From Stagonosporopsis chrysanthemi (lineage: Eukaryota; Ascomycota; Dothideomycetes; Pleosporales; Didymellaceae), in assembly GCA_022560025.1 (NCBI GenBank), contig JAFISE010000051.1, positions 1-64,000 of the forward strand: DNA of 64,000 nt, given 5' to 3'. Positions 53,550 through 64,000 of this stretch are shown in pieces. Within the stretch, counting starts at the first letter, position 1. Each line of letters starts with the position of its first letter. A program made the translations under genes and the position numbers. Below the pieces are notes generated by a model. The model ran no database searches and had not been told where the DNA came from. It worked only from the letters and a program-made list of their open reading frames with translations.

Positions 53550-54210
53550 ATGAGCGCCGCGACCTTATCTTTTGACTACCCTTCCTCTCTACAAGAGTAC
53601 GCGGTTCCTGAAAGCGTCTATCTCAACCAGCACCATGATGTCCACATACTATGTACGGGCGCGATTGTCTTCAATAGCGAATGCAAAATGCTTCTTGTTC
53701 AGCGTGCCAAAGACGAGACGGCATACCCTAACGCCTGGGTGAGCTTACAATGTTATGGCTCAGCCTAGTATCTTCCACGTAACGTGCTAACGGTCGCTAG
53801 GAAATCCCAGGAGGGAAAATGGACGATACAGACGAAACAATATTACATGCTGCTGCGCGCGAATTGAAGGAAGAGACTGGGTTGACCGCGACTCGTGTGG
53901 TCAGGAAGGTGGCGCAGTTCACGTTTCCCGATGGCGGACCAGGAAAGACGTGGCTGAAGGTATTTGAAGGCACTCCACGTTGTGATTGTCACTGACAGCC
54001 TTCCGGCTGGTTTTTCAGTTCGAGGTCGAGAGTTCGGAGGCCGTAATTCTAGACCCTGTTGAGCACCAAGATTTTGCTTGGGCTTCTGAAGACGAGGTTG
54101 CCAACGATCTTGTCAAGGAGAGCGGCACATTGCTGAAATACATCTCGCCCCAGAACAAAGACATCAAGCTGGAGGCGTTCAGGCTGCAGCGCGAGACAGT
54201 GTCCGCCTAG
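53550..54210 (+). CDS. Nudix hydrolase
   Basis: Exons 53550-53738, 53801-53959 and 54019-54210, introns of 62 and 59 nt, all in phase 0, giving 179 residues. The Nudix box is GKMDDTDETILHAAARELKE followed by ETGL; the spacing from the first conserved Gly to Glu is six and not five residues, a one-residue insertion seen in some fungal members. The catalytic RELKEE core is intact. Nudix enzymes cleave nucleoside diphosphates linked to another group. Substrate not predictable from the box alone. Length fits a minimal single-domain enzyme without a targeting signal. Confidence 0.92.
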
Positions 54211-54969
54211 AGCTGCGTAGAGGTGAAGAATGGTGCAGAAGGCGCTGCCAACACAAGCTACTTCTGCATGTGTAGTGACTGCAATTACACATCTAGCTTA
54301 TGTTGTAAGCCTGTCCAATTGGATGAGGTGTGTGACAAGCCCATGCTGCGTCTTGATCTTCCTGTTGTCGCCGAACGGCGCTGCGGCAGCATCCCGTCTC
54401 TCATGTGACAAAATGACTTGCTTGTTGGATGCGAGTTCAAGTGCACACTGCACACTGCCTGAACGGTGATGTACTCCTGAAACCTTGCAGCCAATAATAG
54501 GCGGGCGAGTTTCGATTTGGCAGCGACGATTGGCGGCATCGACGGAATGCTCAACGCGCCTGCCATCGAGCCATCGAGCCATCAAAAAGGCCTGGGGAAG
54601 GCGCGAAAGGTCGCGTGATTACAGCAGCATCCGGCCTTGAAGGAACATGCCTTTCGCTTGACGGCAGTCCGTGACGAGCAGACAAAGGAACACCACCGTT
54701 TCGAGAGGTGTATGGTGATCGCCAGCCGTGCAAGGCCGGAGCCCACTATTGCTTAGCGCATCTACCGCTCGAGGCACACTCCAGCACCCGATCGCGTGTC
54801 GAACGGTCGCAACCCCTACCTACCTTCGACGCAGCGACGACAGCATGGCGTCTGGCGAGCACAGCTTCATGGCACAGCCAGCGCAACCCCCAGCACCCTC
54901 GCCGCTGGCGCCGCAGCCGAGCAACGGCACCTCGTACGTCCCCGCGCACGCCCGCAGACACGCGCAGGC
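54211..54969. other. Promoter and leader of the Zn2Cys6 regulator
   Basis: 759 bp. An open frame in phase with the regulator begins at 54796, so a longer N-terminus is formally possible, but the added residues (many Arg, Gln, Ala) look like leader sequence. No RNA gene seen. Confidence 0.45.
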
Positions 54970-57958
54970 ATGGAGGCTCACAGCACTAGAAACAGCCCGA
55001 CGTCGCAGGCGGTTCCGCCTGGCCATCCCTCGTTCAGGCGCCAGCGCGCCAGTCGAGCATGCGAGAGTGAGTCTGCCCCATCCCAGTGCGTACCAGTGCA
55101 GGCTTTTGTTCCTGAGAGAGAATGCGGGAGAGCTGCGGCCCTATAGCTTCGCTTGACTGCCTCGGCACCTCGGTCTGGCGAGGCGATGAATGCGACAAAT
55201 GCTAACAACGCGAACAGCATGCCATTCACGCAAAGTGGGTAATCGCGATGCGCCCCGCCGTGACTGGCGATAGTAACAGCTGCTCAGGTTCGTTGTGACG
55301 CCGCCTCGTTGGGTGTCCCCTGCACCAACTGCACCGCCTTCTCCATCGAATGCCGCATCCCCACCCCGAAGCGCAAGAAGACGCAAACATCGCGAGCCAA
55401 GGACGCAGATGGCGTAAGCGAAGCCGGCGACAACAACGATACCCGCTCGCCAGGGAGCCTCTCGGTTGAGCCGCGCGACAAGACGACCGTCTCCAACTCG
55501 GAGGATGGCACTCCTGCGAACAACTTCTCCCACGCCTATGCTGCCCAGCAGGCCACCCATAATGGCACATATGTGCAGTTCATGAAACCCAAGTTTGCTC
55601 GCGCGCCTATCAAAGAAGCTGGTCGCGTCGCGTATCTGGGCGAGTCGTCGAACCTTTCACTCCTGGTCCATGATCGCTACGGGACAACCGATGTCGTCCA
55701 CTACCCCCTGCCTGAAAATGTGCGGGGTGCTAAAGCGCGCGTGAACGAGATGGACAACATGGAGATCGAGATTCTGCACCAGAGGGGCGCCTTTCTGCTG
55801 CCGCCACGAGCGCTGTGTGACGAGCTTGTCGACGCCTTCTTCAAATGGGTAGCGCCAGTCGTGCCTGTGATCAACCGCAGTCGCTTCATGCGCCAGTACC
55901 GAGATCCAAAGAACCCTCCGTCGCTGCTTCTCCTACAGGCTGTTCTTCTCGCGGGTTCGAGAGTCTGTACCAATCCTCAGCTGATGGACTCTAGCGGTTC
56001 CACTACGCCCGCTGCCATGACTTTTTACAAGCGCGCAAAGGCCCTGTTCGACGCAAACTTCGAAGACGACCGAGTGACCATTGTTCAAGCGCTGATCTTG
56101 ATGGGCTGGTACTGGGAAGGTCCTGAAGGTACGCGATCTCGGCAAGTAATTGCAGTTAGATTTGCTCACAATCGCAGATGTGACAAAGAATGTGTTCTAT
56201 TGGACTCGTGTTGCTATAGTTGTAGCGCAAGGGTCAGGTATGCACCGAAGGTAGGCAGCTTGAAAACCGACGTTCAGAAACGAGACTGACGACAGCAGCG
56301 TGGAAGGAACACAACTCACTCGGTCAGATAAACGGTTGTGGAAGCGCATTTGGTGGACGCTCTACAGCCGCGATCGTTCGGTAGCCGTCGCCCTTGGCCG
56401 ACCGGTTGCGATCGATCCTGAAGACTCGGATGTGGAGATGATTTCAGAGGACGACTTCATGGACGACGAGACAGACCGTCCTGCTGAATACCCACCAGAT
56501 CCGGTCCACGTTCAGTTCTTCATAAACTACGTCAAGTTGAGCGAAATCATGGGTCTGGTGCTTTCGCAGCAGTACTCGGTGGCATCGAAGTATCGCAGAG
56601 CCAACGCCATAGATTTAACCCACAGCGACATGGCTCTTGCGGATTGGCTGCAACACTGCCCTCCTGAAGTACAATGGGATCGAACACGACATCACTTCTG
56701 GGCAGCACTGTTGCATTCCAATTACTATACCACCCTCTGTCTTTTGCATCGCGCACACATGCCGCCAGCCGGATCACCAAAAGCGAACAACCTGGACGGT
56801 TTCGGTGAAGAGCATGCGTACCCGTCGAGAAACATCGCATACCAAGCTGCGGCTATGATCACTTCAATCATCGAGAATCTTCGAGCACATGATGAAATAC
56901 GCTACACCCCTGCCTTTATCGTCTACAGCCTGTTTTCAGCCCTCATCATGCACGTCTACCAGATGAAGTCGTCCAACAAGTCTGTTGTTTCGGCGACGGA
57001 GCAGCGCTTGCAGATCTGCTTGGATGCCTTGAAAGAGGTTTCTAAGGTTTGGCTTGTCGCGAAGATGGTTCACACGCTTTTCGAGTCTATCTTGGGAAAC
57101 AAAAACTTGGAAGAACGTCTACAAAAAGCAGCTGGCAGGAACCACAAGAAGAACAAGACACCAAGCGCGCCACCACCTCCATCCAAACCAGCACAAGAGG
57201 CGCCGAAGCGCAAGTTCGAAGAGATGGACTTTGGAGGTTTCCCCACAATCAATGGTCCACCTGCCGCCCAGGTCTCGTATGAAAGGTCAAGGCCGCAGAC
57301 TCCTGCAGTTACACCGTCTCGCGAGCTTCCACCCCCCCAACAACAGCAAATGCCGCAAATGTCAGCCGGGTCGCCACAAATGAACCGCCACAATCACGAC
57401 ACCTTCATGGGTCCTTCACGGTCGGGGACGCGTCCAACAACTCCTTTCAACCCTTCCTACTCGTATCCTGGAACGCCACCTGACCTGTTCCTAATCACCC
57501 GTGATACGCCCAATATCAGTCAGGAGGTCTGGCAAAATTTCCAACCAGATCAGTTGTTCCCAGCAGACACGCAAGTCAATTTTCCTCTGCCAGCGCAGTC
57601 TTTAGTCGATCCAGCTTTGTCACAACCCCAGAACATGCCCCTACAGCAATCACAAAGTAATGACAACAGCAACAGTAATGGTAATGGCGGTGTTCAGTCG
57701 CAATCACAGCAGCAGATGCAGAACTCGCTCAATGGCCAGTTTGATCAAAACAATCCGCAAGCCTGGGCGCAGCAGATGGAGATGATGCAGCAAAATCAGC
57801 AACAGCATGGCGCCCAAGACGATGCCTGGAGCAGCAGCTCCGGCGGGAAACCCAACCCAGTTGTGCCGATGAGCCTCAATGTGGACGACTGGTTCAGTTT
57901 CTTTGGGTTCAACGGAGAGGCTGACATGTCGCACATGTTCCAGCAAGGTCCATCATGA
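54970..57958 (+). CDS. Zn2Cys6 regulator, cutinase transcription factor 1-beta/FarA-like
   Basis: Five exons, 54970-55066, 55218-55234, 55288-56128, 56178-56250 and 56299-57958, giving 895 residues. Exon 2 is only 17 nt; it completes the zinc cluster RACETCHSRKVRCD with ligands C31, C34, C41, C50, C53 and C60. The middle contains the CTF1/Far signature AYLGESSNLSLLVHDR, HYPLPENVRG, ILHQRGAFLLPP and WVAPVVPVINRSRFMRQYRD, and the fungal_trans core GSGMHRSVEGTQLTR, which again needs exons 4 and 5 joined. The C-terminal 350 residues are Gln/Pro/Asn-rich, a likely activation region. CTF1-beta and FarA/FarB control cutinase and fatty-acid breakdown genes, so this factor may act on FOX2 in the same window; that is inference. 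Confidence 0.92.
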
Positions 57959-58560
57959 ATGCCCTGATACATGTCATCCCTGTTTGAGATTGCATAGTCT
58001 GGTGTAGTGGAGGATTGCATAGCATTGGCGTTCTATTGGTAGCATCAACATGGAGCAGGTTGGTTTGAAGGGACTGGAAAAGCTATTCTGCCTTGTCTCA
58101 CTTCCTGCGCAGTGCGGTAGTACTTCAATAATACCAAAAGCCGTCCACAAATTGGTCGATGGGCGTGCAACAGCCTCGTGTCGTTGTCTGCGCGAAAGGA
58201 AATATTGTGCGATGTAAAACCAGTTGGAAAATGAAAGATTTCGAGTTCAATGTTCTAGTCAAGGCTTCGGTGAAGCGCACGACCACACAGTAGCTTGTGG
58301 GCGTGTCTTGATGCACATTGCGTTTGTCCAGCCCTGTCCCTCGCCACGAACTGCCTGAGGCCCACCTCTCCGACGCTCCCCGCCTTCGACCGCTAACGCA
58401 CCTTGCCCAAACAACTCTGGCGCCCTCTTGGCCCGGTCGCATCGCATGAACCTCGCAACACCACGCGACGAACAATAGCACCGACAGCGCGAACTCGCCC
58501 AAATCGGGGAACAGCGATCACCGAAACCTCGTTCTGTAGCTTATTCCGCGACACCGCAGC
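57959..58560. other. Intergenic region
   Basis: 602 bp: 3-prime UTR of the regulator and promoter of NOT2. No gene recognised. Confidence 0.45.
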
Positions 58561-60703
58561 ATGAACCGTCTTGGTCAGTTCTCCAACCCCCCAATCGTGC
58601 CACATCCACCGTTTGCGACTGCGAGCTCGAAATTGCACAATATAATGACGTCTCGCACTACACCTACTCTTGTGACACAAGCTTCGCCTAGTCGTCGAGA
58701 ACAATGTCTTCAGTTTGCACAACGTTGTTCTCCAACCTCCTGCATCCCTGTCGATCCTTCCATTTGGCCTTTGTCTCCATCGCCATTGAGACAGCACGAT
58801 ACTGACTGATTCTCTTCTACCAGAACCAGGGCAACAACTCCGTAGCGCACCTTCCAACATGTTCCAAGTTCGACAAAACGAGAACCGCCAGCCACTCGGG
58901 ACAAACAGGCTCCAGAACGGCAAGCTGGGTGAGGACAACTCGATCCCATCGGTGAACAGCCTCGCTGACTGAAGTACGATTAGGTGGTGGACAAGCCCAG
59001 TGGGGTTCGAGTGCTTTTACTGGCCCAACAGGCGGTGCACCAGGGTTGCCTGCAGCGCAAACACGAACAAACGGCGGGCCTGCATCGAGCTTCGCGCAAG
59101 CAATGGGCAACTCACAGCCCCATACACCGCTCAATCTTGAGTAAGTAGCATTCCCAATGTCCAATGTCAAGGGGAAGAGGAAATTGCAGCGGTCACAGCC
59201 CCAGCACGAACGTCTGCGGCTACAGCGCCCGCTGGGTTGCGTCCCCACAAATGAAGGGCCTACGCTAAACATATGCAATTGCAGGGAGTTTCCGTCGTTG
59301 TCAGGCGCACCTCAAGCACAGCAAAACACGACCGCCCAGCAGATGTGGGCGAATCCCACCCTTCGAACCACTCCGCACACGACCATCCAGCGACCACAAG
59401 GGCAAACGCCACAGCAGGGGCAGCAAGGACAAGTGTCTGATCCGCAACTGCCAGGGCAGAGTAACGAAGATTCACCCCAGGGTCAGTTCGGTGGTGCTGG
59501 TGACGACTACCGGTTTGGCGGGCAAGGTGGGGTTGGCCAGCTGTCTGGCGGAGCGCAACCGCAGACAGGCAATATCGAAGAGTTTCCACCGTTGGGTAAC
59601 AACGCTGCGGGAGAAATTGGGCCTGATCGACGCGCAGGTCTGATCCAGAATGCAGCTGCGTTTGGGGCAACGCCAGGCACGAGCGCATTTCCGGGGCTAG
59701 GACAAACGCGAAACGGCCTGTCCAGTCCGACAGAGAGCCTAGGCAATCGATCGTCAAACACAGCAGTGGGTGGCGGTCTTGCAGGCGCAATGCGAGCAGC
59801 GTCAACGAATCAGCAAGAGGTGTGCACACTCGGACGAGTCTAGCATGACCCAGCTAACCAGTACAGGGTGGTCAACGTACAGGACAGGCGCCGGGAACTC
59901 TATCTTTCCTGGGTTCCGGCATGCGGCCTGGCGGTGACACCACACCAGTAGGGCAACGGTCTCAGCAGAGCCAGTACGAGTCGGCCTTTGGTGGAGACAG
60001 TATTGGGTCGCCAAATGCTCAGACACCGCTTCACAAGAAGCTCGCGGAGATGTCAGATCAAGAACGCTACGGACTGCCAGGGCTCTTGTCTATGATACCG
60101 CTCGAGAGCCCCGATTACTCTTCGCTCGCAATGGGCCAGGACCTGACAGTATTGGGACTGGATCTGAGTCGACCTGAGTAAGTACAACGTGTGTTTCTCG
60201 CGAAATCAGTCTAACACGAACAGCAACCTGCCCTTACATCCGACTTTCGGCTCCCCGTTCACAGAGTCGAATGTCAAGCCTGTAATACCGCCAGACTTCA
60301 CCCTCCCCGCAGCATACACGGTGACAAATGTTCCGCCGCTGCACACGAAGATGACCAGCTTTTCCGCGGAAACACTTCTAGCTATCTTCTATCAACATCC
60401 GCGAGATATCCTTCAGGAGATCGCTGCATCTGAGCTCTACAACCGGGATTGGAGGTGGCACATCAAGCTACAGCAGTGGATGATGAAGGATCCCGATCTG
60501 CCAGCGCCGATTCGCCTTTCACCAAAGGAGGAGCGCGGGTGGTATCTGTTCTTCGACGTCACAAATTGGAGACGCGAGAGGGTTTGTGCACGCAATGCGA
60601 TTCGGCCCGAGTTTTGCTAACAATCCTGCAGAGAGAGTTCGAGCTCAACTACGATCACTTAGATCAGCGCCATGGCAGTCCCGGCATGGCAGGAGCGATG
60701 TAG
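58561..60703 (+). CDS. NOT2: CCR4-NOT complex subunit NOT2
   Basis: Seven exons, 58561-58573, 58824-58928, 58984-59140, 59285-59819, 59867-60177, 60224-60581 and 60632-60703, giving 516 residues. Exon 1 is just 13 nt (MNRL plus one base) and is followed by a 250-nt intron. Marks of NOT2 are NRQPLGTNRLQNGKL, EFPSLSG, EEFPPLG, GLPGLLSMI near the middle, and the C-terminal NOT box: HPTFGSPF, FYQHPRDILQEIAASELYNR, DWRWHIKLQQWM and RREFELNYDHLD. NOT2 binds NOT1 with NOT3/5 and stabilises the deadenylase complex in mRNA decay and transcription. A Gln/Gly-rich region of about 200 residues precedes the NOT box. Confidence 0.93.
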
Positions 60704-61305
60704 GGGACGCGCTTGTCGTATCGCTGACGGGATGGAAGAATGTCGATTTGCAGTTCTACTAGGGGCAAAAAGCTCTCGATGAACGCTAACGCTGGCATAG
60801 CAATTGATAACACACGTTGAGCTCAGCCCGACGCACAATGCAGACACTGGGTTGTGAACACTGATACTGGCAGATGTGATGCGGTTGAGATATATCATGA
60901 CGTCTATACGAAAATCCGAGGTCGCATGCTGGACCCTCTTCCAATCATGTTATCGTTGACGATGTGCAGTGATCTTCGGCTCGACCAAGATGCACTACCA
61001 ATTAAAAGTACTCACCCGCAACGAAGTCGTTGCTTCAATCCCCGAGTCTGTTTCCATTTCAGACCACGTATGCGACTTTTTAGGGGTCATGGTCCCTTGA
61101 GCGTCATGAAGGTACAGTTTAGCGCATATTTGCCGTGACAATACGACCCTCGTCTACGGGTCCCATGGTAGGTACTGGTATTTGCTTCTCATAATCATGG
61201 CTCAGAACCCGAGTTTATTGTAGGTGGCCTTCGCACCTGCGCATATACCATGAGGCTGCACGCCCTCGCACACTCGGTCCTGCGCAGTACTGAAGCGAGG
61301 TTATC
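60704..61305. other. Intergenic region
   Basis: 602 bp between NOT2 and the next gene on the same strand. No feature recognised. Confidence 0.45.
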
Positions 61306-62445
61306 ATGGCAACTGAGGTACCTCTGAGCCCATCACAGGTCAGAAAGGATGGACGCTGGCGGCCCATCAGGCACAAGACGGTTCCAAGCCTCAGGCCACC
61401 ACCTCCTACCTGGATACCACCGCGACGACCATCCCTTGGGGCCGTGCTCAGACACAAGCCGTTATCCACCATCAGCGAAGACAAAGCACCTTCACTGAAA
61501 AGCAATAGCACAGTCAGCCTCAGGCTCAACACAGGGTTCACATCTCAAGGCTCCATACAATCGCATTCCTCAGACTCGCTCGTCTGCTTTTTTCCAAGTC
61601 AACAATTGCAGAACTACCAGTCTGTGAGTCTTCATTGTTCCGATGCACGGTTTGACCCAATGCCACACATGTACAGAACGCAAAGCCAACAGACAGCTGC
61701 ATCACTGCGGTCGTACGAGTCAAGCGTCCGATCCAATCAAAGCCCAACGGTGTACAGAACGGATGCGTCTTTCGATCTAGACCACGAAGAGCAGTCAGAT
61801 TTGGCAGCGAATCCAGCACCTGCCAAGGAAGATATACCACGAGAAGCGATAGCCGATCTATTCCACAGAGTCGAAGAGTACGAGCAAGACCAGCCTAAAG
61901 TCCTCAGAGACTCTGGGAAAGTCTGGGTGCGCGTCAACTCCGTGGGCCACGGTCTTTCCAAAAAACTCAAGACTATGGGTTCGCTGCGCAAGAAGCAGAC
62001 TTTCGAAGCGCGGCTCGGCCACAACGTCCCTGTGTATTCGCAGCTTCGGATCTACGAGAAGCCATCGCATATCAAGAGGGCCAAGATTGCAGTGCATGAT
62101 TGTTGGAGGAAGTTCAGAAATTGGTCGACTGGGAGAGATACGGAGTTGTGTGTGACCGACAATGTCGCTCAGTATGCGCACCATACGATGAACGCTTCGA
62201 TTTTGTCTCTCACACTGTCAAATCCGGGCCTCATGGGTGGCCAGATCGTTTCAGTTGGCTGTGCGGGAGCTGTGGGACCGGAAAGAAAGGCACGTAGCAA
62301 CGGGTCCTCGAGGAGAGCAAGGAGGGATATTAAGATGTCTACGGGCGACCGATTAAAGAGACGGAAGTCGAGCTTGTTCTTGGATGTATACTCTCGGGAT
62401 GTCTCCAACACCTCTGGCTCCTCTTCCTTGTTAACATCATTATAA
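61306..62445 (+). CDS. Uncharacterised 379-residue protein
   Basis: A single open frame without a recognised domain, signal peptide or membrane helix. The first 170 residues are Ser/Pro/Arg-rich and likely disordered. A more ordered part runs from about 185 to 300 (IADLFHRVEEYEQDQPKVLR, VNSVGHGLSKKLKTMGSLRK, HDCWRKFRNWSTG). The last 50 residues are basic. The gene could be real and lineage-specific. The frame is long for chance in this base composition, and its codon use resembles its neighbours; an intron cannot be excluded. Confidence 0.6.
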   Translation: MATEVPLSPSQVRKDGRWRPIRHKTVPSLRPPPPTWIPPRRPSLGAVLRHKPLSTISEDKAPSLKSNSTVSLRLNTGFTSQGSIQSHSSDSLVCFFPSQQLQNYQSVSLHCSDARFDPMPHMYRTQSQQTAASLRSYESSVRSNQSPTVYRTDASFDLDHEEQSDLAANPAPAKEDIPREAIADLFHRVEEYEQDQPKVLRDSGKVWVRVNSVGHGLSKKLKTMGSLRKKQTFEARLGHNVPVYSQLRIYEKPSHIKRAKIAVHDCWRKFRNWSTGRDTELCVTDNVAQYAHHTMNASILSLTLSNPGLMGGQIVSVGCAGAVGPERKARSNGSSRRARRDIKMSTGDRLKRRKSSLFLDVYSRDVSNTSGSSSLLTSL

Positions 62446-62967
62446 CACATACCGGCTTTATGGTCCAACAACAGTTGCGGGCGATTTTAGGTCCTTCGTT
62501 TGGCTCATTCAGGTCTGTCATGAAAGTCGTTAACTACAGATGCTAAATTGAAAGGTAGCCTTGAAGTTCTGGAGACTCCTTCAAAAGTCGATGATTGGTC
62601 CCGTGATGTGATCGTGGTCAGGTTGCCGGACGTGGTCCACAAGCTTGCCTCAAGCCAATGACGTAGCCCTTTGATCCACACAATACATTAAACATCAACC
62701 GCCACCTTCGGACGACCTTGACATGCTCATACAAAGCACTCACGTGGGAACCCCAACAAATAGTTCTACGAAGCGAGCCCACGACCATCGGCGCAGACAC
62801 CGACCTCGGATTTCTCTCCCCCGACATCTCGTGACGAGGACCTAGACCCCTCCGGTATACCTAAAGAAGCAACTTCCGCCCCGTGGCGTTCCCCTCATTC
62901 CCCAGTCAGCTGCATTCACCCGCTTCGACCCCGGATAATAAAACCAATTGCCTCTCCAGCCGCCAAA
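62446..62967. other. Intergenic region
   Basis: 522 bp; the last 150 bp are the likely promoter of the next small gene. Nothing else recognised. Confidence 0.45.
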
Positions 62968-63327
62968 ATGCCTCCCAAACGTGCTTTGTTTTCCCTCAAC
63001 GTCGATTCTGAAGCCGATCACATCTACCAACGCGTCAAAGACCACTCCAACCCCGGCGAGAAGACCAAAGTCATCGAAACATCAGGACCAACCGTTGGCC
63101 ACACAGACCTGCAATTTGTCTCCAAGCCGTTCGAAAAACTCGTCAATCGCACCGTCGAAGGCGTCGAAGAAGAAACGGGCAAGAAGGTCCACAGCGCAGA
63201 AGGCGAACTCACATACTCCAGCCAGCGCAGTTCCTCAGGAACTGGCAGCAGCAAAACAAAGACAGTGAAGGACTCGACTCGTACAAAGCGTCGCATCGAG
63301 CAGCTCTACGACACCTCAGACCTCTAG
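62968..63327 (+). CDS. Small uncharacterised protein
   Basis: Intronless, 119 residues, beginning MPPKRALFSLNVDSEADHIY in a good start context (GCCAAAATGCC). The sequence is Lys/Ser/Thr/Glu-rich with no membrane segment and no recognised domain; the first 75 residues (DLQFVSKPFEKLVNRTVEGV) look more ordered than the Ser/Thr-rich end. It stops only 30 bp before the next ATG on the same strand, so the two transcripts must overlap or be very tightly packed. The function is unknown. Confidence 0.65.
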   Translation: MPPKRALFSLNVDSEADHIYQRVKDHSNPGEKTKVIETSGPTVGHTDLQFVSKPFEKLVNRTVEGVEEETGKKVHSAEGELTYSSQRSSSGTGSSKTKTVKDSTRTKRRIEQLYDTSDL

Positions 63328-63357
63328 TCAGTCACACATCGCCACAACCAAAACGCC

Positions 63358-63870
63358 ATGTCCTCCCAACCCCTCCGCATCGCCATCGGCTGCGACTCTG
63401 CCGGCGTCAGCTACAAAAATGCCATCATTGCCGACCTCAAGAAAGACGCCCGCGTCTCTGACATAACCGACGTCGGCGTCCCTGAAAGCAGCGATGACAC
63501 AGCGTACCCGCACGTCGCCGTGGACGCCGCAAAGCTCGTTGCTGCGGGCAAAGCAGACCGCGCAATACTAATTTGCGGCACGGGGCTGGGTGTCGCCATC
63601 AGCGCGAACAAAGTGCCCGGCATCCGGGCGGTAACTGCACACGACAGCTTCAGCGTCGAGCGCGCGATTCTGAGCAACGACGCGCAGGTGCTGTGCATGG
63701 GTGAGAGGGTCATTGGGCTGGAGCTTGCGCGTAGGCTGGTCAGGGAGTGGCTGGGGTACAGGTTTGATCGCAGTAGTGCGAGTGCGGCGAAGGTGGATGC
63801 TATTACGGAGCATGAGAAGAAGAATTTCGCCGGGCTGGATAAGGTGGATAGTGTGACGAGCTGCTCATAA
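63358..63870 (+). CDS. RpiB/LacA-family sugar-phosphate isomerase-like protein
   Basis: Intronless, 170 residues, the usual size. The family fold is seen in RIAIGCDSAG, YPHVAVDAA, ILICGTGLGVAISANK, PGIRAVTAHDSFS, NDAQVLCMGERVIGLELA and the C-terminal helix. The catalytic Cys in CGTG (C73) is present. The family His in the first loop (usually a D-H-G-like motif) is replaced by Ser (S14), and the His before the conserved Asn-Asp is also Ser (S106). Bacterial RpiB interconverts ribose 5-phosphate and ribulose 5-phosphate; relatives act on other sugar or tetrose phosphates. I therefore call the fold, not the substrate. Confidence 0.88.
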   Translation: MSSQPLRIAIGCDSAGVSYKNAIIADLKKDARVSDITDVGVPESSDDTAYPHVAVDAAKLVAAGKADRAILICGTGLGVAISANKVPGIRAVTAHDSFSVERAILSNDAQVLCMGERVIGLELARRLVREWLGYRFDRSSASAAKVDAITEHEKKNFAGLDKVDSVTSCS

Positions 63871-64000
63871 GGTATGGTCGACGCATTGCATTGGCAAGGC
63901 TGTCAGCATCGTTGTTGCTGGCGCTATGTAAAGCATTCTTGAGCACATCTTCCACATACGACCATAGGACGTTGAGAGCAAGTTCACTTGTCTGATGAGC

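Noticed and set aside
1..64000. CRISPR arrays or prokaryotic operons
   Set aside because: No regularly spaced direct repeats, and spliced eukaryotic genes throughout.

Overview
The window is nuclear DNA of a filamentous ascomycete (Pezizomycotina), most likely a Dothideomycete. The evidence is protein-coding genes with short introns (mostly 45-65 nt, GTRNGT donors, CTAAC/CTGAC branch sites close to the AG), fungus-specific families (CTF1-beta/FarA-type Zn2Cys6 regulator, PTH11-like receptor, LaeA-like methyltransferase, DPBB and GDSL secreted proteins), and a transposon damaged in the way repeat-induced point mutation (RIP) damages DNA. The class assignment is an inference from overall look. 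About 30 gene models could be rebuilt by hand, most of them spliced; exon borders are given in each entry and all keep the reading frame.

Layout. 1-2.0 kb: dead pogo/Fot-type DNA transposon. 2.3-6.3 kb: EXPERA/TMEM97-like membrane protein, Cue1-like ERAD factor, membrane-anchored DPBB protein, secreted GDSL esterase. 6.3-12.9 kb: gene-poor, with a single LaeA-like methyltransferase. 12.9-23.6 kb: peroxisomal multifunctional enzyme FOX2, rhodanese/Cdc25-like protein, PTH11-like receptor, SDR, ATP23, glutamate 5-kinase. 24.5-28.1 kb: a 67-residue membrane protein that a simple ORF scan misses, GH47 mannosidase, tRNA-Ser(AGA), mitochondrial-type holo-ACP synthase. 29-37.4 kb: single-pass membrane glycoprotein, two-thioredoxin-domain PDI, complex I NDUFA5-type subunit, Aurora kinase, TIP41. 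38-46 kb: degenerate tRNA-Val, small conserved protein, a 3.4-kb gene-free stretch, then a C2H2/fungal_trans regulator with a 39-Gln tract. 46-64 kb: LTA4H-type aminopeptidase, intracellular LysM protein, basic nuclear-looking protein, Nudix hydrolase, CTF1-beta-like regulator with a 17-nt micro-exon, CCR4-NOT subunit NOT2, two uncharacterised proteins, and an RpiB-like isomerase.

The genes are mostly housekeeping and do not form one pathway. There are loose links: lipid and mitochondrial functions (FOX2, CTF1-beta-like, holo-ACP synthase, ATP23, complex I), ER quality control (Cue1-like, GH47, PDI), and a divergent Aurora/TIP41 pair. I see no biosynthetic gene cluster, CRISPR array or clearly new multi-gene system. 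The most useful observations are the stop pattern in the transposon, the hidden small gene, the micro-exon, the intron-bearing tRNA-Val relic, and the RpiB-like enzyme that lacks two usual histidines.
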